A stretch of DNA of 64,000 bases from Varibaculum prostatecancerukia (GCF_943169825.2 NZ_OW968402.1:930001-994000), one strand, 5' to 3'. Positions 49,659 to 59,379 are shown, counted from the first letter of the stretch. The notes: generated from the letters alone by a model not told the origin. Translations and numbers: made by a program.

Positions 49659-51260
49659 TTAGGACTCGTCCGAAGAGGGTGAATCTGGGGCGCTGTCCTC
49701 AGGAGGAGTTTCCCCGTCCTCACTATGGTCGTGGGGGTGGGGATTGCCCATCATTTGATCACCTTGAGAATCAACTTCCGGGGTTAGTCCTTGCGCCCAA
49801 CCTAAAGTTCCGGAAAGCAAAGAATCTAGATCCTGGTCTACCTGGTCTTTCTCTGGTTCTTTGCTGCTTTCAGCCACAAAGTTTTCGGGGTCAGTTAAGT
49901 CTTGCAAAGTTGGAATCATATCCGGGTGTGACCAGAGTTGGTCACGTTTTTGCATTCCCTGCTCGCTGAGCAGCGCGGACCAAAGATTAGCGGCCTGGCG
50001 AGAATACTTGGGGCTAAGTTCCATTCCGATCAGTGGTTTTAGCACCTTCTCGATTGGGGAAGTAGTAGCCCGGCGCCGCCGCATTAACTCGCGCAACTGG
50101 ATTACATGCTCCAAGTTAGGCATACACGCCCGAGTGGAAACTTCATCAACCCAGCCTTCAATCAACGCCAATACGGTTTGCAAATCTTCCATCGCTTGCC
50201 GTTGGGTGTCAGTTTCTTCAGCCGCGAAAATATCGGCGGGTATTCCAATCCCCAGGTTGGAGGGGTCGAAGTTTCCAAGCGGGAAACCAATCGCGCCTTC
50301 GCCCTCCCCAAATTGTTCTTGGAGGCGGTCTTGTAAATCTCTGACCGAACGATCAATCGCCTCCCCGTCGACCCGAATTTCTTGCGCATAGCGGCCAATA
50401 AGCTGCGATAACTTATGGCGCAGCCAAGGTACCGAATGGAAAAGGCGGGCATGAGCGGCCTCGCGTACCGCGATATATTGACTGACCTCGGATTCAGTAA
50501 TATCTAAATCCTTAGCAAAGGCGGCGATATTTACCGGCACCAACCCCATGATTTTTTCTTTTGCCAAAGGAATCCCGATGTCGGTAGAACCAAAAGCAGC
50601 TTGCGCTATTTGCCCCATAGCCTGCCCAATCTGGACTGCAAAAAGTCCGGCAGCCAGGTTTTTCAGTAAAGAATCTGGATCCATAGGGCCGAGAATCTGC
50701 CCGACTCCCGGAATGGCCGCTGAAGCCTTCATTTCTTCGCGGTCAATGCCTTGGCGCTCTAGTTGCTCCCCGATAGCCTCGGTAAATGCTCGCACTACGT
50801 TAGTGATGACCGGCTCGGTAAGGCGCTGCCATGCCGGCAAAGTCGCCTGTATCCATTCTTTAGGCGTCCAGGCCACTCGGGTGGTGACGGTGGGACTCAA
50901 AGTGGTAACCGCATCTAACCATAAATCCGCCACCGAAAGCTGTTCGCGAATCCTTTGCGCTTGGGCAGCGCTGGTGGGGGCGCTACTGGGGAGGCGGGAA
51001 GAAGCCACTTCCGTGGCTGCCTGCCAGTTAACGGCGCCCTCGTGGGGAGCGAAGAAATGTTTTAGCTGGCTGGCAGCATTGGAACCGCCAGCAGAGAACG
51101 GGAGCGGAATCGTGCCTCCCGTCAGTTTTTCGGGGTCGATACCGTGCTCTTGTAACTGGCGATAGGCGTCCTCAGCAGCCTCTTCTCCTAGCATCTGTTT
51201 AAGCATTTTGAACCATTCCGGTCGCTGCTCACCGCCGCTATGCTCCTCCAAGTGCTGCAC
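49659..51260 (-). CDS. DUF2342 zincin-like metalloprotease family
   Basis: 533 residues. DPDSLLKNLAAGLFAVQIGQ, FAKDLDITESEVSQYIAVRE, AAHARLFHSVPWLRHKL and QLREMRRRR-like sequence near RELMRRRRATTSPIEKVL match DUF2342 (Rv3195). The family is called a zincin, but the REAAHARL segment is H-poor relative to HExxH, so peptidase activity is uncertain. The C-terminal ~60 residues are acidic and Ser/Pro-rich, likely disordered. Confidence 0.85.
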   Translation of the reverse strand: MQHLEEHSGGEQRPEWFKMLKQMLGEEAAEDAYRQLQEHGIDPEKLTGGTIPLPFSAGGSNAASQLKHFFAPHEGAVNWQAATEVASSRLPSSAPTSAAQAQRIREQLSVADLWLDAVTTLSPTVTTRVAWTPKEWIQATLPAWQRLTEPVITNVVRAFTEAIGEQLERQGIDREEMKASAAIPGVGQILGPMDPDSLLKNLAAGLFAVQIGQAMGQIAQAAFGSTDIGIPLAKEKIMGLVPVNIAAFAKDLDITESEVSQYIAVREAAHARLFHSVPWLRHKLSQLIGRYAQEIRVDGEAIDRSVRDLQDRLQEQFGEGEGAIGFPLGNFDPSNLGIGIPADIFAAEETDTQRQAMEDLQTVLALIEGWVDEVSTRACMPNLEHVIQLRELMRRRRATTSPIEKVLKPLIGMELSPKYSRQAANLWSALLSEQGMQKRDQLWSHPDMIPTLQDLTDPENFVAESSKEPEKDQVDQDLDSLLSGTLGWAQGLTPEVDSQGDQMMGNPHPHDHSEDGETPPEDSAPDSPSSDES

Positions 51261-51377
51261 ACCCCCTAAAAATTGACTACTGTCTTTAAGAGTATCGGTA
51301 TTGCTGGCTAAGGACTAGGTAGCAGTGCTAGTTTCGCCTTGGGCGGAGCATAATTGAGACCTAAAGAAGGAGGGATC

Positions 51378-52469
51378 GTGGCCGGGAAACAGTCGAAAAA
51401 AGCTCGCCGACAGGGGAGAATCGGTAAAGCCATGATGACCTTGTCATTGGTCGGTTTCCTGGTTCTTGGTTTTGCCATTCGCGCACCCTTCGTAATCGAA
51501 TCCCCAGGTCCCACCTTCGATGTTCTCGGCTCCCAGTCTGGGCAGGGGCGAATTATTAAAGTTGAGGGCGCGAAAACCTATCCCACTGAAGGGCAGCTGC
51601 GGATGGTAACGGTTTCGATGCGAGGCGGACCAGGAACCCACGTAAGTTACGCGGAAGTGTTGCTGGCGAAAATGCGTTCTTTCACCGAGGTTTTACCCGA
51701 ATCTTCGGTTTATCCGGAAGGTGCTACTGAAAAACAGGTGGAGCAGGTTTCACAAGCGCAGATGGAGGATTCGCAGCTCAGCGCCAAAGTGGCGGCGCTT
51801 AGCGAACTTGGATACAAGATTCCGGCAAAGTTCAAAGTCACTGGAATAGCCGAGGATTCCGATTTCGCGGGCAAACTGAAGGAAAACGATATTCTGCGGA
51901 CGGTTACCTCCCGGGGGGAAACCCAGGATTTAGAGCTCGCCAACTCACTTTTTGATGTTTTAGAGCAGACCCCGCCGGGAACTTCACTGACCTTCAGCGT
52001 CCAGCGGAAGGATAAAAACATCTCGGTTACTGGGAAAACTCGCAAACCTAGCGATGGCCGCCAAGGATCCCAACTGGGAATTTTCCTGAATCCCCAGGCC
52101 AAACTACCGGTGGATATCAATATCGCTTTGCAGGAAGTGGGGGGACCATCGGCGGGAACCATGTTTGCGCTCGGGATTGTTGACCGCATGAGCGCGGACT
52201 CTTTGACCGGTGGAAAAGAGATAGCGGGAACCGGCGCGATTTCCTATGGGGGACAGGTGCTGGCGATTTCGGGGATCCCCCAAAAGATGGCGGGTGCCAA
52301 GAAAGATGGCGCCCAGTGGTTTTTAATGCCGAAAGCGAATTGCCCGCAGGTGAAACCGATTAAAGGAATCCGGGCGGTTCCGGTACAAGATCTGCATCAG
52401 GCACGCCAGGTCGCCTCGCAAATTGCTGCTAATCAGCGTCAGAAACTCCCGCGCTGTCCGGCTCGCTAG
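51378..52469 (+). CDS. Membrane-anchored PDZ/Lon-like protease
   Basis: 363 residues from GTG 51378, preceded by AAGGAGGG; the ATG at 51354 lies upstream of that ribosome site. One N-terminal membrane segment (MTLSLVGFLVLGFAIRAPFV), a PDZ domain (about residues 130-215, KVTGIAEDSDFAGKLKENDI), and a Lon-type (S16) serine protease domain with catalytic Ser in VGGPSAGTMFALGI and Lys in IPQKMAGAKKDGAQ. Corresponds to Rv3194c/YlbL. Its 3' end overlaps the convergent PPA1309-family gene by 41 bases. Confidence 0.9.
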   Translation: MAGKQSKKARRQGRIGKAMMTLSLVGFLVLGFAIRAPFVIESPGPTFDVLGSQSGQGRIIKVEGAKTYPTEGQLRMVTVSMRGGPGTHVSYAEVLLAKMRSFTEVLPESSVYPEGATEKQVEQVSQAQMEDSQLSAKVAALSELGYKIPAKFKVTGIAEDSDFAGKLKENDILRTVTSRGETQDLELANSLFDVLEQTPPGTSLTFSVQRKDKNISVTGKTRKPSDGRQGSQLGIFLNPQAKLPVDINIALQEVGGPSAGTMFALGIVDRMSADSLTGGKEIAGTGAISYGGQVLAISGIPQKMAGAKKDGAQWFLMPKANCPQVKPIKGIRAVPVQDLHQARQVASQIAANQRQKLPRCPAR

Positions 52470-53046
52470 CCAGCTGGGCTAGTTCCTCGTCACTAACCAG
52501 CATGGCTTTTAGCGCCTCTAGGAGTTCCGGAACAATATTTTCCCCTTGCGCCACCATCTCGTCGCTATCTTCGGCGCGGGCGCGACTCGCACACCAGGTG
52601 TTTCCATCGCGGGTAGCGCCGGCTACAATCCGTACGTCTTGGCGAGAGGGATGGGCAAGTAAGAACTTTTCGCGCTCCCGCGGATCCGCAGGGGCATCGG
52701 CATCCGCTTGCGGGGAAACCAGGAAACGTTCCATAGAGACCGCGACTCCCGCCACGTCCTCACCGAAAACTAGATGCCCCAGAGTGTCCATTAAATCTGC
52801 AGGAGGAAGGTGGTCTTGGAGGACTGCGGTCAGGTGTAGGGGATTTTCAGCTAGGGCCGCGCGTAGCTGATCTGCCTCGATCGGATCCATCTCACCCGCT
52901 AGCTGCGGGAAAATCGACTTGGTATAGACAAAGGCAAAAAGACTCGGGGAACGGTCCCATCCCAGCTGAGCTACGTCTTTTTCTAAAGAGGAAACCGCTA
53001 GGCGCAGTGACAGCCCCGCGTCAGATAGATCCGGTGAAGTAGTCAT
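52429..53046 (-). CDS. PPA1309 family protein
   Basis: 205 residues. Conserved features of this actinobacterial family: AVSSLEKDVAQLGWDRSPSL, FAFVYTKSIFPQ, VAVSMERFLVSP, and RIVAGATRDGNTWCASRARA. Function unknown; always between the PDZ protease and UPF0182 genes. Confidence 0.85.
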   Translation of the reverse strand: MTTSPDLSDAGLSLRLAVSSLEKDVAQLGWDRSPSLFAFVYTKSIFPQLAGEMDPIEADQLRAALAENPLHLTAVLQDHLPPADLMDTLGHLVFGEDVAGVAVSMERFLVSPQADADAPADPREREKFLLAHPSRQDVRIVAGATRDGNTWCASRARAEDSDEMVAQGENIVPELLEALKAMLVSDEELAQLASEPDSAGVSDAD

Positions 53047-53164
53047 GGTGTTATGTTGCCATCTTCTACAGCGTGGCGGCTAGTTACGCTTTCCGGGGTG
53101 AGTAAAAACCCTAAACGTGAAAGAATGCGTACAGGCAGATATCGAGAAAAACCCGGAGGGGCTC

Positions 53165-56100
53165 GTGAGTAACGATTTATTTGGAAATCTTGGCTTCGGC
53201 GGCGGTAAAGGCGGTGGTTTCCGTGGCTTTCCTGGCGGATTTGGAGCCGGCAGAGGTGGCGGAAACAGTAGCGGCGGTTCCCAGGGAGCCGGAGGCGGCG
53301 GACGTGCGCCCTTGCCGCAAATAAAGTTTAAGAAACCCGGGCCACTCGGTATCGCTATTGGCGTAATCGTCGCGCTAGTTGTTTTACTGCTGGTGGCTTC
53401 GCAGGTGTGGACGGAGATTCTCTGGTATTGCCAGACCGGGTATTTGCGGGTACTGCTCACCCAGTGGATTGCTGCCGGAGGCATGTTCTTGGCATCGTTC
53501 TTGATTGCTTGGGCGATTGTGGCACTCAACTTGCAGATTGCCTATCGTAATCGCCCCGAGATGGGGACCATTGCCGCCTCTATTAGGTCTTATCGGTCTA
53601 CTCTTACCCGTCATCGTCGGGGAATCTTCTTGGGGATTCCCGCCCTAATCGCTATATTCCTGGCAACGGGGATGGCGGCTAGTTGGCGGCAAGTGCTGGT
53701 GGCGTTCACCGGTGGTTCCTTCGGGAAAAAAGATCCCCAATTTGGGTTTGATGTTTCTTTCTTCGTTTTCCGTCTGCCGCTAATCGATATGGCGGTAACT
53801 TTCCTGCTCACTTTGTTAGGGATTTCCCTAGTTGCCTGTTTGATTGCCTACTACCTATTGGGGTCAATGACGGTAACTCCCAAGGCGAAAGCTACTAAGC
53901 CTGCGCGTATCCATATGGGGATCCTGCTGGCGATTTCTTCGGTGATGGTCGGCGTGACCTATTTCGTTGATCGCTGGACCATGGTTTATGGGCAAAACTC
54001 GCCAACTGATGGCGCCATGTACACCGATGTGCACGCGATTATTCCGGCTCGCACGATTTTGGCGGTTATTGCCCTAATTGTGGCGGCGCTATTTGTATTC
54101 GCGTCCTTTAGAGGCGGCTGGTACCTGCCGGCAGCGGGTATCGCGGTAACCGTGGTATCTGCCCTAGTTATTGGGGCAGGCTATCCGTTTATTATTCAGC
54201 AGTTCCGGGTACGCCCCAACGAGAGGGAACTGGAAAGTCAATATATTGACCGCAATATCAAGGCCACTTTGGATGCCTTCGGCATGAAGGATCTGGACCT
54301 GATTTCCTATGATCAGGTCACCAATGAAACTAGCGCCAATCAGTTGCGTAAGGACGCGGACTCCACCCAGCAGATTCGGCTTTTAGATCCGGAGATTATT
54401 TCCCCGGCAGTTCGGCAGATGAAGCAGTCGCGTCCTTACTATTCTTTCCCGGATCAGTTCGCGGTTGACCGCTATAACTTCCCGGATAAGGACGGAAAGA
54501 TGGAAAAGCGGGACACCGTGATTGCGGTGCGTGATATTAACCTGGATGGTTTGGCTAATTCCCAGCGTAACTGGGTTAATGACCACACGGTGTACACGCA
54601 CGGTTTCGGGGTGGTTGCCGCCTACGGTAACCAAGTAACTTCCGAGGGGTTGCCTTCCTATTGGGAATCTTCCCTCTCGGCTAAAGAATATGGTGAAATC
54701 GGGGATTACGAGAAGCGAATCTACTTCTCGCAGGCCTCTCCGTTGTATTCCATCGTGGGAGCCCCTAAAGGCGCGGATCCTAAAGAGCTGGATTACCAAG
54801 ACGCCAAGAATAACCAGCAGGTTTACACCACTTTTGATGGTAATGGTGGCCCCCAGGTCGGGAACTTCTTAAACAAGGTACTGTTTGCCTTGAAGTTCCG
54901 CTCTACTGATCTGTTCTTCTCAGATCAAATCAACCCTAAGTCTCAGATTCTTTATGATCGTGATCCAGCGTTGCGGGTAGCGAAAGTCGCCCCCTATTTA
55001 ACTTTGGATTCGCGTGTCTATCCCGCGATTGTAAATATGGATGCCAAGAAGGGTGCGAAGAAACGGTTGGTGTGGATCGTTGATGCCTACACCACCACTG
55101 ATTCCTATCCTTATTCCCAGCATCTTAACCTCACGGATGCGACTGCAGATACGGCTACTGCCAAAACCGCGCAGTTCGCGGTGCAAAATAACGTGAACTA
55201 TATGCGCAACTCGGTTAAGGCCGTAGTTGACGCCTATGACGGTTCGGTGCAGCTGTATCAGTGGGATAAACAGGATCCGGTTCTGAAGGCTTGGCAAAAG
55301 ATTTATCCCGGCCAGATAAAGCCCATGTCTGAGATCAGTGGGGATTTGATGAGTCACTTGCGTTACCCGGAGGATTACTTCAAGGCTCAGCGTGCACTAT
55401 TGGCTAACTACCACGTCACTAACCCTTCGGAGTTCTACACCGGTGGTGACCAGTGGAAACTCTCAGAAGACCCCACTGCCACTTCGCGTGACCTGGAAGG
55501 ATCGGGCAAACTGCAGCCGCCCTATTACCTGACCATGAATATGCCTACCGGCAAGAACACCGATCAAGGCAGCGCCGAATTCTCTTTGACTTCAGTGTTT
55601 ATTCCTGGCGGTGAAGGTCGGCGCGCGGCCATGGCCGGCTTCCTAGCGGTTGACTCTGAAACCGGTAATGAGAAAGGTAAAGTTCGCAAAGGCTACGGCA
55701 AGATGCGACTTTTGGCTTTGCCATCGGATACCACTGTGCCCGGCCCCGGTCAGGTGCAAAACACGTTTAACTCTGACCCGGAAGTTAACCGGGAGCTGAA
55801 CCTGCAAGATCAACAGGGATCCCGGGTTATCCGTGGCAACCTGCTGACTTTGCCAGTAGGTGGCGGTCTGCTCTATGTGCAGCCGGTGTATGTACAATCC
55901 ACCGGTACTACCCAGTATCCGCAGCTTAGAAGTGTATTGGTTGGCTTCGGCGATAAGGTTGGGTTCGCGCCTACCCTTAAAGAAGCCCTGGATCAGGTAT
56001 TCGGGGGAGATTCCGGGGCGGTTACTGCCTCCAATGACGGCAATAAGAAGGCTCCGGCTGCTAAAGGTAAAGCGGGAGAACCTTCCGCTAAAGCCCCCAG

Positions 56101-56275
56101 CGCGCAAGAGAAGCTAAACACCGCTCTGCAGGACGCCAAGAAAGCGATGGCAGATGCGGACAGTGCCATGAAGGCGGGCGACTGGGCGAAGTACGGCGAA
56201 GCCCAAAAGTCCCTGGATGACGCGATTTCGCGGGCGGTTTCTGCTCAGGACGAGGGCGCTAAGGCAGCCAAATAA
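53165..56275 (+). CDS. UPF0182 family membrane protein
   Basis: 1036 residues from GTG 53165, preceded by GGAGGGG; the frame to 53117 has no such site. Gly-rich cytoplasmic N terminus (FGGGKGGGFRGFPGGFGAGR), then about seven membrane helices up to residue 340 (LGIAIGVIVALVVLLLVASQ, MAVTFLLTLLGISLVACLI and others), then a large extracytoplasmic region (VRPNERELESQYIDRNIKAT onward) and an Ala/Lys-rich tail. Corresponds to Rv3193c. Function unknown; a permease or envelope protein by topology. Confidence 0.9.
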   Translation: MSNDLFGNLGFGGGKGGGFRGFPGGFGAGRGGGNSSGGSQGAGGGGRAPLPQIKFKKPGPLGIAIGVIVALVVLLLVASQVWTEILWYCQTGYLRVLLTQWIAAGGMFLASFLIAWAIVALNLQIAYRNRPEMGTIAASIRSYRSTLTRHRRGIFLGIPALIAIFLATGMAASWRQVLVAFTGGSFGKKDPQFGFDVSFFVFRLPLIDMAVTFLLTLLGISLVACLIAYYLLGSMTVTPKAKATKPARIHMGILLAISSVMVGVTYFVDRWTMVYGQNSPTDGAMYTDVHAIIPARTILAVIALIVAALFVFASFRGGWYLPAAGIAVTVVSALVIGAGYPFIIQQFRVRPNERELESQYIDRNIKATLDAFGMKDLDLISYDQVTNETSANQLRKDADSTQQIRLLDPEIISPAVRQMKQSRPYYSFPDQFAVDRYNFPDKDGKMEKRDTVIAVRDINLDGLANSQRNWVNDHTVYTHGFGVVAAYGNQVTSEGLPSYWESSLSAKEYGEIGDYEKRIYFSQASPLYSIVGAPKGADPKELDYQDAKNNQQVYTTFDGNGGPQVGNFLNKVLFALKFRSTDLFFSDQINPKSQILYDRDPALRVAKVAPYLTLDSRVYPAIVNMDAKKGAKKRLVWIVDAYTTTDSYPYSQHLNLTDATADTATAKTAQFAVQNNVNYMRNSVKAVVDAYDGSVQLYQWDKQDPVLKAWQKIYPGQIKPMSEISGDLMSHLRYPEDYFKAQRALLANYHVTNPSEFYTGGDQWKLSEDPTATSRDLEGSGKLQPPYYLTMNMPTGKNTDQGSAEFSLTSVFIPGGEGRRAAMAGFLAVDSETGNEKGKVRKGYGKMRLLALPSDTTVPGPGQVQNTFNSDPEVNRELNLQDQQGSRVIRGNLLTLPVGGGLLYVQPVYVQSTGTTQYPQLRSVLVGFGDKVGFAPTLKEALDQVFGGDSGAVTASNDGNKKAPAAKGKAGEPSAKAPSAQEKLNTALQDAKKAMADADSAMKAGDWAKYGEAQKSLDDAISRAVSAQDEGAKAAK

Positions 56276-56306
56276 CTGCAAGTAGCACGAAAGTGCCATA
56301 GTTAGG

Positions 56307-56342
56307 GGGCTAGGTCGCCAGGTAAAACTGGCAGCCTAGCCC
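56307..56342. terminator. Bidirectional terminator
   Basis: GGGCTAGG (56307-56314) pairs with CCTAGCCC (56335-56342), with an inner GCCAG/CTGGC pair. On the plus strand TTTAGCTTTTGTC follows. It separates the UPF0182 gene from the convergent ilvA. Confidence 0.85.
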
Positions 56343-56388
56343 TTTAGCTTTTGTCTAAACCGGGATTAACTTAGCGCTTTACTTATTC

Positions 56389-57636
56389 CTAAACCAGGAT
56401 CTTGAAGATCTGGGAGGAAGGATCGATTTCCTGCACCTGCAGGGGAGAGGCCGCCATCCGGCGCCGCAGCCCCTTAATATCGGTGGGATCCGGCAGTTCA
56501 ATCCCCACCAGTGCTGGTCCGGTATCGCGGTTATTTTTCTTGGTGTACTGGAAGTAAATGATGTCTTCACCTTCGCTGAGCACGTCATTTAAAAATGCCC
56601 GTAAAGCCCCCGGCTCCTGATTGAAGGTCACCAGGAAGTAGTGGCGTAAACCTTCGTAACGCCCAGAACGCTCGGTTACCTCTGCGTAGCGCGAGAGGTC
56701 ATTATTGCCGCCAGAGACCAGGCAGACCACTGAGCCGTTGGGAATTTGCGGTAAGAAGCTACGCGCCGCCGCAGAAGCTAGCGCTCCGGCCGGCTCCGCA
56801 ATCACCCCTTCGGAATGGTAAAGGTCGAGCATTTCGGTACAAACCGCACCCTCAGGCACCACCACCAGGTCATCGACCAGTTCCCGCACAATCTGATAGG
56901 TTAAATCCCCGGCCCTGCCTACAGCGGTACCATCTACGAAAGAGTCTACGTGTTCTAAGGAAACCGGATTCCCCGCCTGAACCGCCGCTTTCATCGAGGC
57001 CGCGCCTTCAGATTCCACCCCTACAATCCGGATACCGGGGCGATGGGCTTTCAGCCAAGTGGCCATTCCGGCAATCAAACCGCCGCCTCCCACTGGAATC
57101 AAAATCATATCGGTATCATCCGGCAGCTGGGAATCTAAATCCACCGCAATACTGCCTTGACCAGCAATTGTGTAGGGATCATCGTAGGGGTGCACATAAA
57201 CCTTGCCCCCGTCCTTAGCGGCCTCGGCGGCCACCCGATTAGCTTCATCGAAGTCGCCGCCTACAATTACCGGTTCTACCCATTTACCGCCGATAGTGGC
57301 GATCCGTTTGCGCTTTTGCCGGGGAGTGGAGGCCGGTAAGAAAATCGTGCCGTGTATTCCCAGGTGTGCGCAGGCATAGGCAACTCCTTGGGCATGGTTA
57401 CCCGCCGATGCACACACCACCCCGGCCTCGCGTTCTTCTTCATCCATGGCTGCCATCCGCACATAGGCGCCGCGCACTTTAAACGAGCGGCAAATCTGCA
57501 GATCTTCGCGCTTGAGATAAACTGGACGGCCTACTTCTGCGCTCAAACGATCGCTCTTTTGCAGCGGAGTTTTGGTAGCTACCTTGGCTAATACCCCGGC
57601 AGCCACCTCTATATCCTTCGCGGTAACTGTGCTCAT
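56389..57636 (-). CDS. ilvA: Threonine ammonia-lyase
   Basis: PLP enzyme that turns threonine into 2-oxobutyrate for isoleucine synthesis. 415 residues. LQICRSFKVRGAYVRM contains the PLP lysine (SFKVRGA), VCASAGNHAQGVAYACAHLG, PVGGGGLIAGMATWL is the phosphate-binding loop, and the C terminus (YFLVTFNQEPGALRAFLNDV) is an ACT-like regulatory domain. The short, single-ACT form. Confidence 0.95.
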   Translation of the reverse strand: MSTVTAKDIEVAAGVLAKVATKTPLQKSDRLSAEVGRPVYLKREDLQICRSFKVRGAYVRMAAMDEEEREAGVVCASAGNHAQGVAYACAHLGIHGTIFLPASTPRQKRKRIATIGGKWVEPVIVGGDFDEANRVAAEAAKDGGKVYVHPYDDPYTIAGQGSIAVDLDSQLPDDTDMILIPVGGGGLIAGMATWLKAHRPGIRIVGVESEGAASMKAAVQAGNPVSLEHVDSFVDGTAVGRAGDLTYQIVRELVDDLVVVPEGAVCTEMLDLYHSEGVIAEPAGALASAAARSFLPQIPNGSVVCLVSGGNNDLSRYAEVTERSGRYEGLRHYFLVTFNQEPGALRAFLNDVLSEGEDIIYFQYTKKNNRDTGPALVGIELPDPTDIKGLRRRMAASPLQVQEIDPSSQIFKILV

Positions 57637-57741
57637 TGTTCCTCCAAAAAATCGATAGTTAATAACCTATCGAGAATTGGCTTGCGGGTGCTTTTGCTTT
57701 TCGCTATCTGGCATCCAAAGCCGATGGACTAGGCTAAAGGT

Positions 57742-58368
57742 ATGACAAATAATCTGAAAGATCCTTTAGTGTGGATCGATTGCGAAATGACCGGCCTGGA
57801 TTTAGAGCAGGATTGCCTGGTAGAGGTGGCGGTGATCATCACTGACGGGCAAACCAATATTGTGGATGAAGGTATCGACCTGCTGATTAAACCCAAAGCG
57901 GGCGCCTTAGAAAATATAGGGGATTTTGTGCGCGAAATGCACACCAAGTCCGGTTTGCTGGAGGAACTGGAATCTCCGGCGGCGCTAGAGCTGGAGGAGG
58001 CCGAAAAACAGGTTTTGGAATATATTAAGCGTTTTGTGCCTGGTCAGGGACAGGCGCTGCTGGCCGGCAATTCGGTAGGGACTGATAAACAGTTCCTGGA
58101 AAAAGAAATGCCGCAGGTAATCTCGCATTTGCATTACCGCTTAGTGGATGTTTCTTCGGTGAAAGAGTTGGCGAAGCGTTGGTATCCGCGCGCCTTTTAT
58201 AACGCCCCAGAAAAGCATGGGGGACACCGCGCCCTCGCCGATATTCGCGAATCTATCCAGGAGCTGCGCTACTACCGCAAGGTACTTTGGCCGGCAGGGG
58301 AAGGGCCGAGCAGTGAGGAATGCGAGGCGGCCGCGAAAGAGGTTTTAGCGCAAGGGCTGGGAGCCTAG
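57742..58368 (+). CDS. orn: Oligoribonuclease
   Basis: DEDDh 3'-5' exoribonuclease that degrades short RNA, including nano-RNA and linear c-di-nucleotides. 208 residues. LVWIDCEMTGLDLEQDCLVE holds D/E of motif I, GNSVGTDKQFLEKEMPQV is motif II, and HRALADIRESIQELRYYRKV is motif III. Essential in many actinobacteria. Confidence 0.96.
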   Translation: MTNNLKDPLVWIDCEMTGLDLEQDCLVEVAVIITDGQTNIVDEGIDLLIKPKAGALENIGDFVREMHTKSGLLEELESPAALELEEAEKQVLEYIKRFVPGQGQALLAGNSVGTDKQFLEKEMPQVISHLHYRLVDVSSVKELAKRWYPRAFYNAPEKHGGHRALADIRESIQELRYYRKVLWPAGEGPSSEECEAAAKEVLAQGLGA

Positions 58369-58445
58369 CTGGTTTCGGGACGAAAAATCTCGGATCATCT
58401 ACGGCCTAAAGTTTTAGAAATCGGGGATTTAGCTGCCACAAATTT

Positions 58446-58469
58446 CGCAGGTAAACGGATTTACCTGCG
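58446..58469 (-). terminator. Perfect hairpin after tRNA-Arg
   Basis: CGCAGGTAAA (58446-58455) pairs fully with TTTACCTGCG (58460-58469) around CGGA. On the minus strand it follows the tRNA 3' end by 3 bases; downstream GAAATTTG is only a weak U-tract. Confidence 0.65.
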
Positions 58470-58472
58470 GTT

Positions 58473-58548
58473 TGGCGCCCCCGACAGGAATCGAACCTGC
58501 AACCTCGGGATTAGAAGGCCCTTGCTCTATCCTTTGAGCTACGGGGGC
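58473..58548 (-). tRNA. tRNA-Arg (UCU)
   Basis: 76 bases including encoded CCA (58473-58475). Acceptor GCCCCCG/CGGGGGC, D-arm GCTC...GAGC, T-arm GCAGGTTCGATTCCTGT, anticodon loop CTTCTAA. The anticodon stem has three central G-C pairs flanked by A-G and C-U mismatches. The arms otherwise fit, so the gene is probably functional. Confidence 0.92.
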
Positions 58549-58704
58549 TGGTTGTTCCTCAAGTTTAGCTGGAAATCTCCCGCGTCCTAATTCCTTGTCC
58601 TCAGAGGTAGATAATCACGCTTTTTCCTGGTGGCGCAGATTTATTTTTTAAAAATCTCAAAGCCGATTTGCATCATGGTGAGGTAATCAACACCAGGAGG
58701 AATC

Positions 58705-59379
58705 ATGAGCAAAGCCAATATTGAGGTTACCTTTACCGGCTGGGTAGCGACCGCACCCACCTTTCACCGTCCCGATCCCGCGAAACCCGAAAAGGCGCTT
58801 AGCACTTTTCGGGTGATGCATACCCCGTACTCTCGCGATAGCCAGGGGAACTGGCAGAAAGGGGAGTCATTGACGGTCCGGGTAAAAGTTTGGGGGTGGG
58901 GCGCGCACTATGTGTCCCGCTCCATTCGGGTGGGGGATCCGATTATTGCGAGCGGGCGGTTGATCCGTTCTAAATGGCAGGACAAAGAGCAGGTTACCCA
59001 CTACGGGCTAGAGCTAACCGCATCTTCTTTGGGGCATGACCTGACCATGGGGGAATCTAACTTTGTGCGAATGGTAGGTGCGCTCCCTAAACGGGGAAAT
59101 TTTGCTTCCCCTGGCAAAGAAGGTAGCGGTTCGCTGGCCGATCCCGAGGGCGAGTTCGAGACTTCCCCGGGAACAGAACCGGCAGGGAAACAAGCTGCGG
59201 AGGGCCAGGCAGCTGCAGAAACGGTAGATCCTGACACCGGGGAAATCATCGCTTCGGGGGCAAAAACTGCTTCCGGGAACAATCCGCCTGCGTCCTCGGA
59301 AGCAAGCACCGCGGAAAGCGCCCTCGACCCGGAAGGGGAGTATATTTTAGAAACTACCTTCAGCGGAGAGGCTGCCTAG
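58705..59379 (+). CDS. ssb: Single-stranded DNA-binding protein, second type
   Basis: 224 residues. N-terminal ~120 residues form an OB fold (IEVTFTGWVATAPTFHRP, ESLTVRVKVWGWGAHYVSRS, IRVGDPIIASGRLIRSKWQD). The C-terminal ~100 residues are low-complexity Gly/Ala/Glu/Pro and end YILETTFSGEAA, without the acidic D-D-I-P-F tip that ordinary SSB uses to bind partner proteins. This resembles the second, divergent SSB of actinobacteria. AGGAGG precedes the ATG. Confidence 0.88.
   Translation: MSKANIEVTFTGWVATAPTFHRPDPAKPEKALSTFRVMHTPYSRDSQGNWQKGESLTVRVKVWGWGAHYVSRSIRVGDPIIASGRLIRSKWQDKEQVTHYGLELTASSLGHDLTMGESNFVRMVGALPKRGNFASPGKEGSGSLADPEGEFETSPGTEPAGKQAAEGQAAAETVDPDTGEIIASGAKTASGNNPPASSEASTAESALDPEGEYILETTFSGEAA

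Noticed and set aside
50548-51165. 205-codon plus-strand frame
   Set aside because: Shadow of the DUF2342 gene on the opposite strand; no ribosome site or family match.
53080-53529. 149-codon minus-strand Pro-rich frame
   Set aside because: Reverse complement of the Gly-rich start of the UPF0182 gene.
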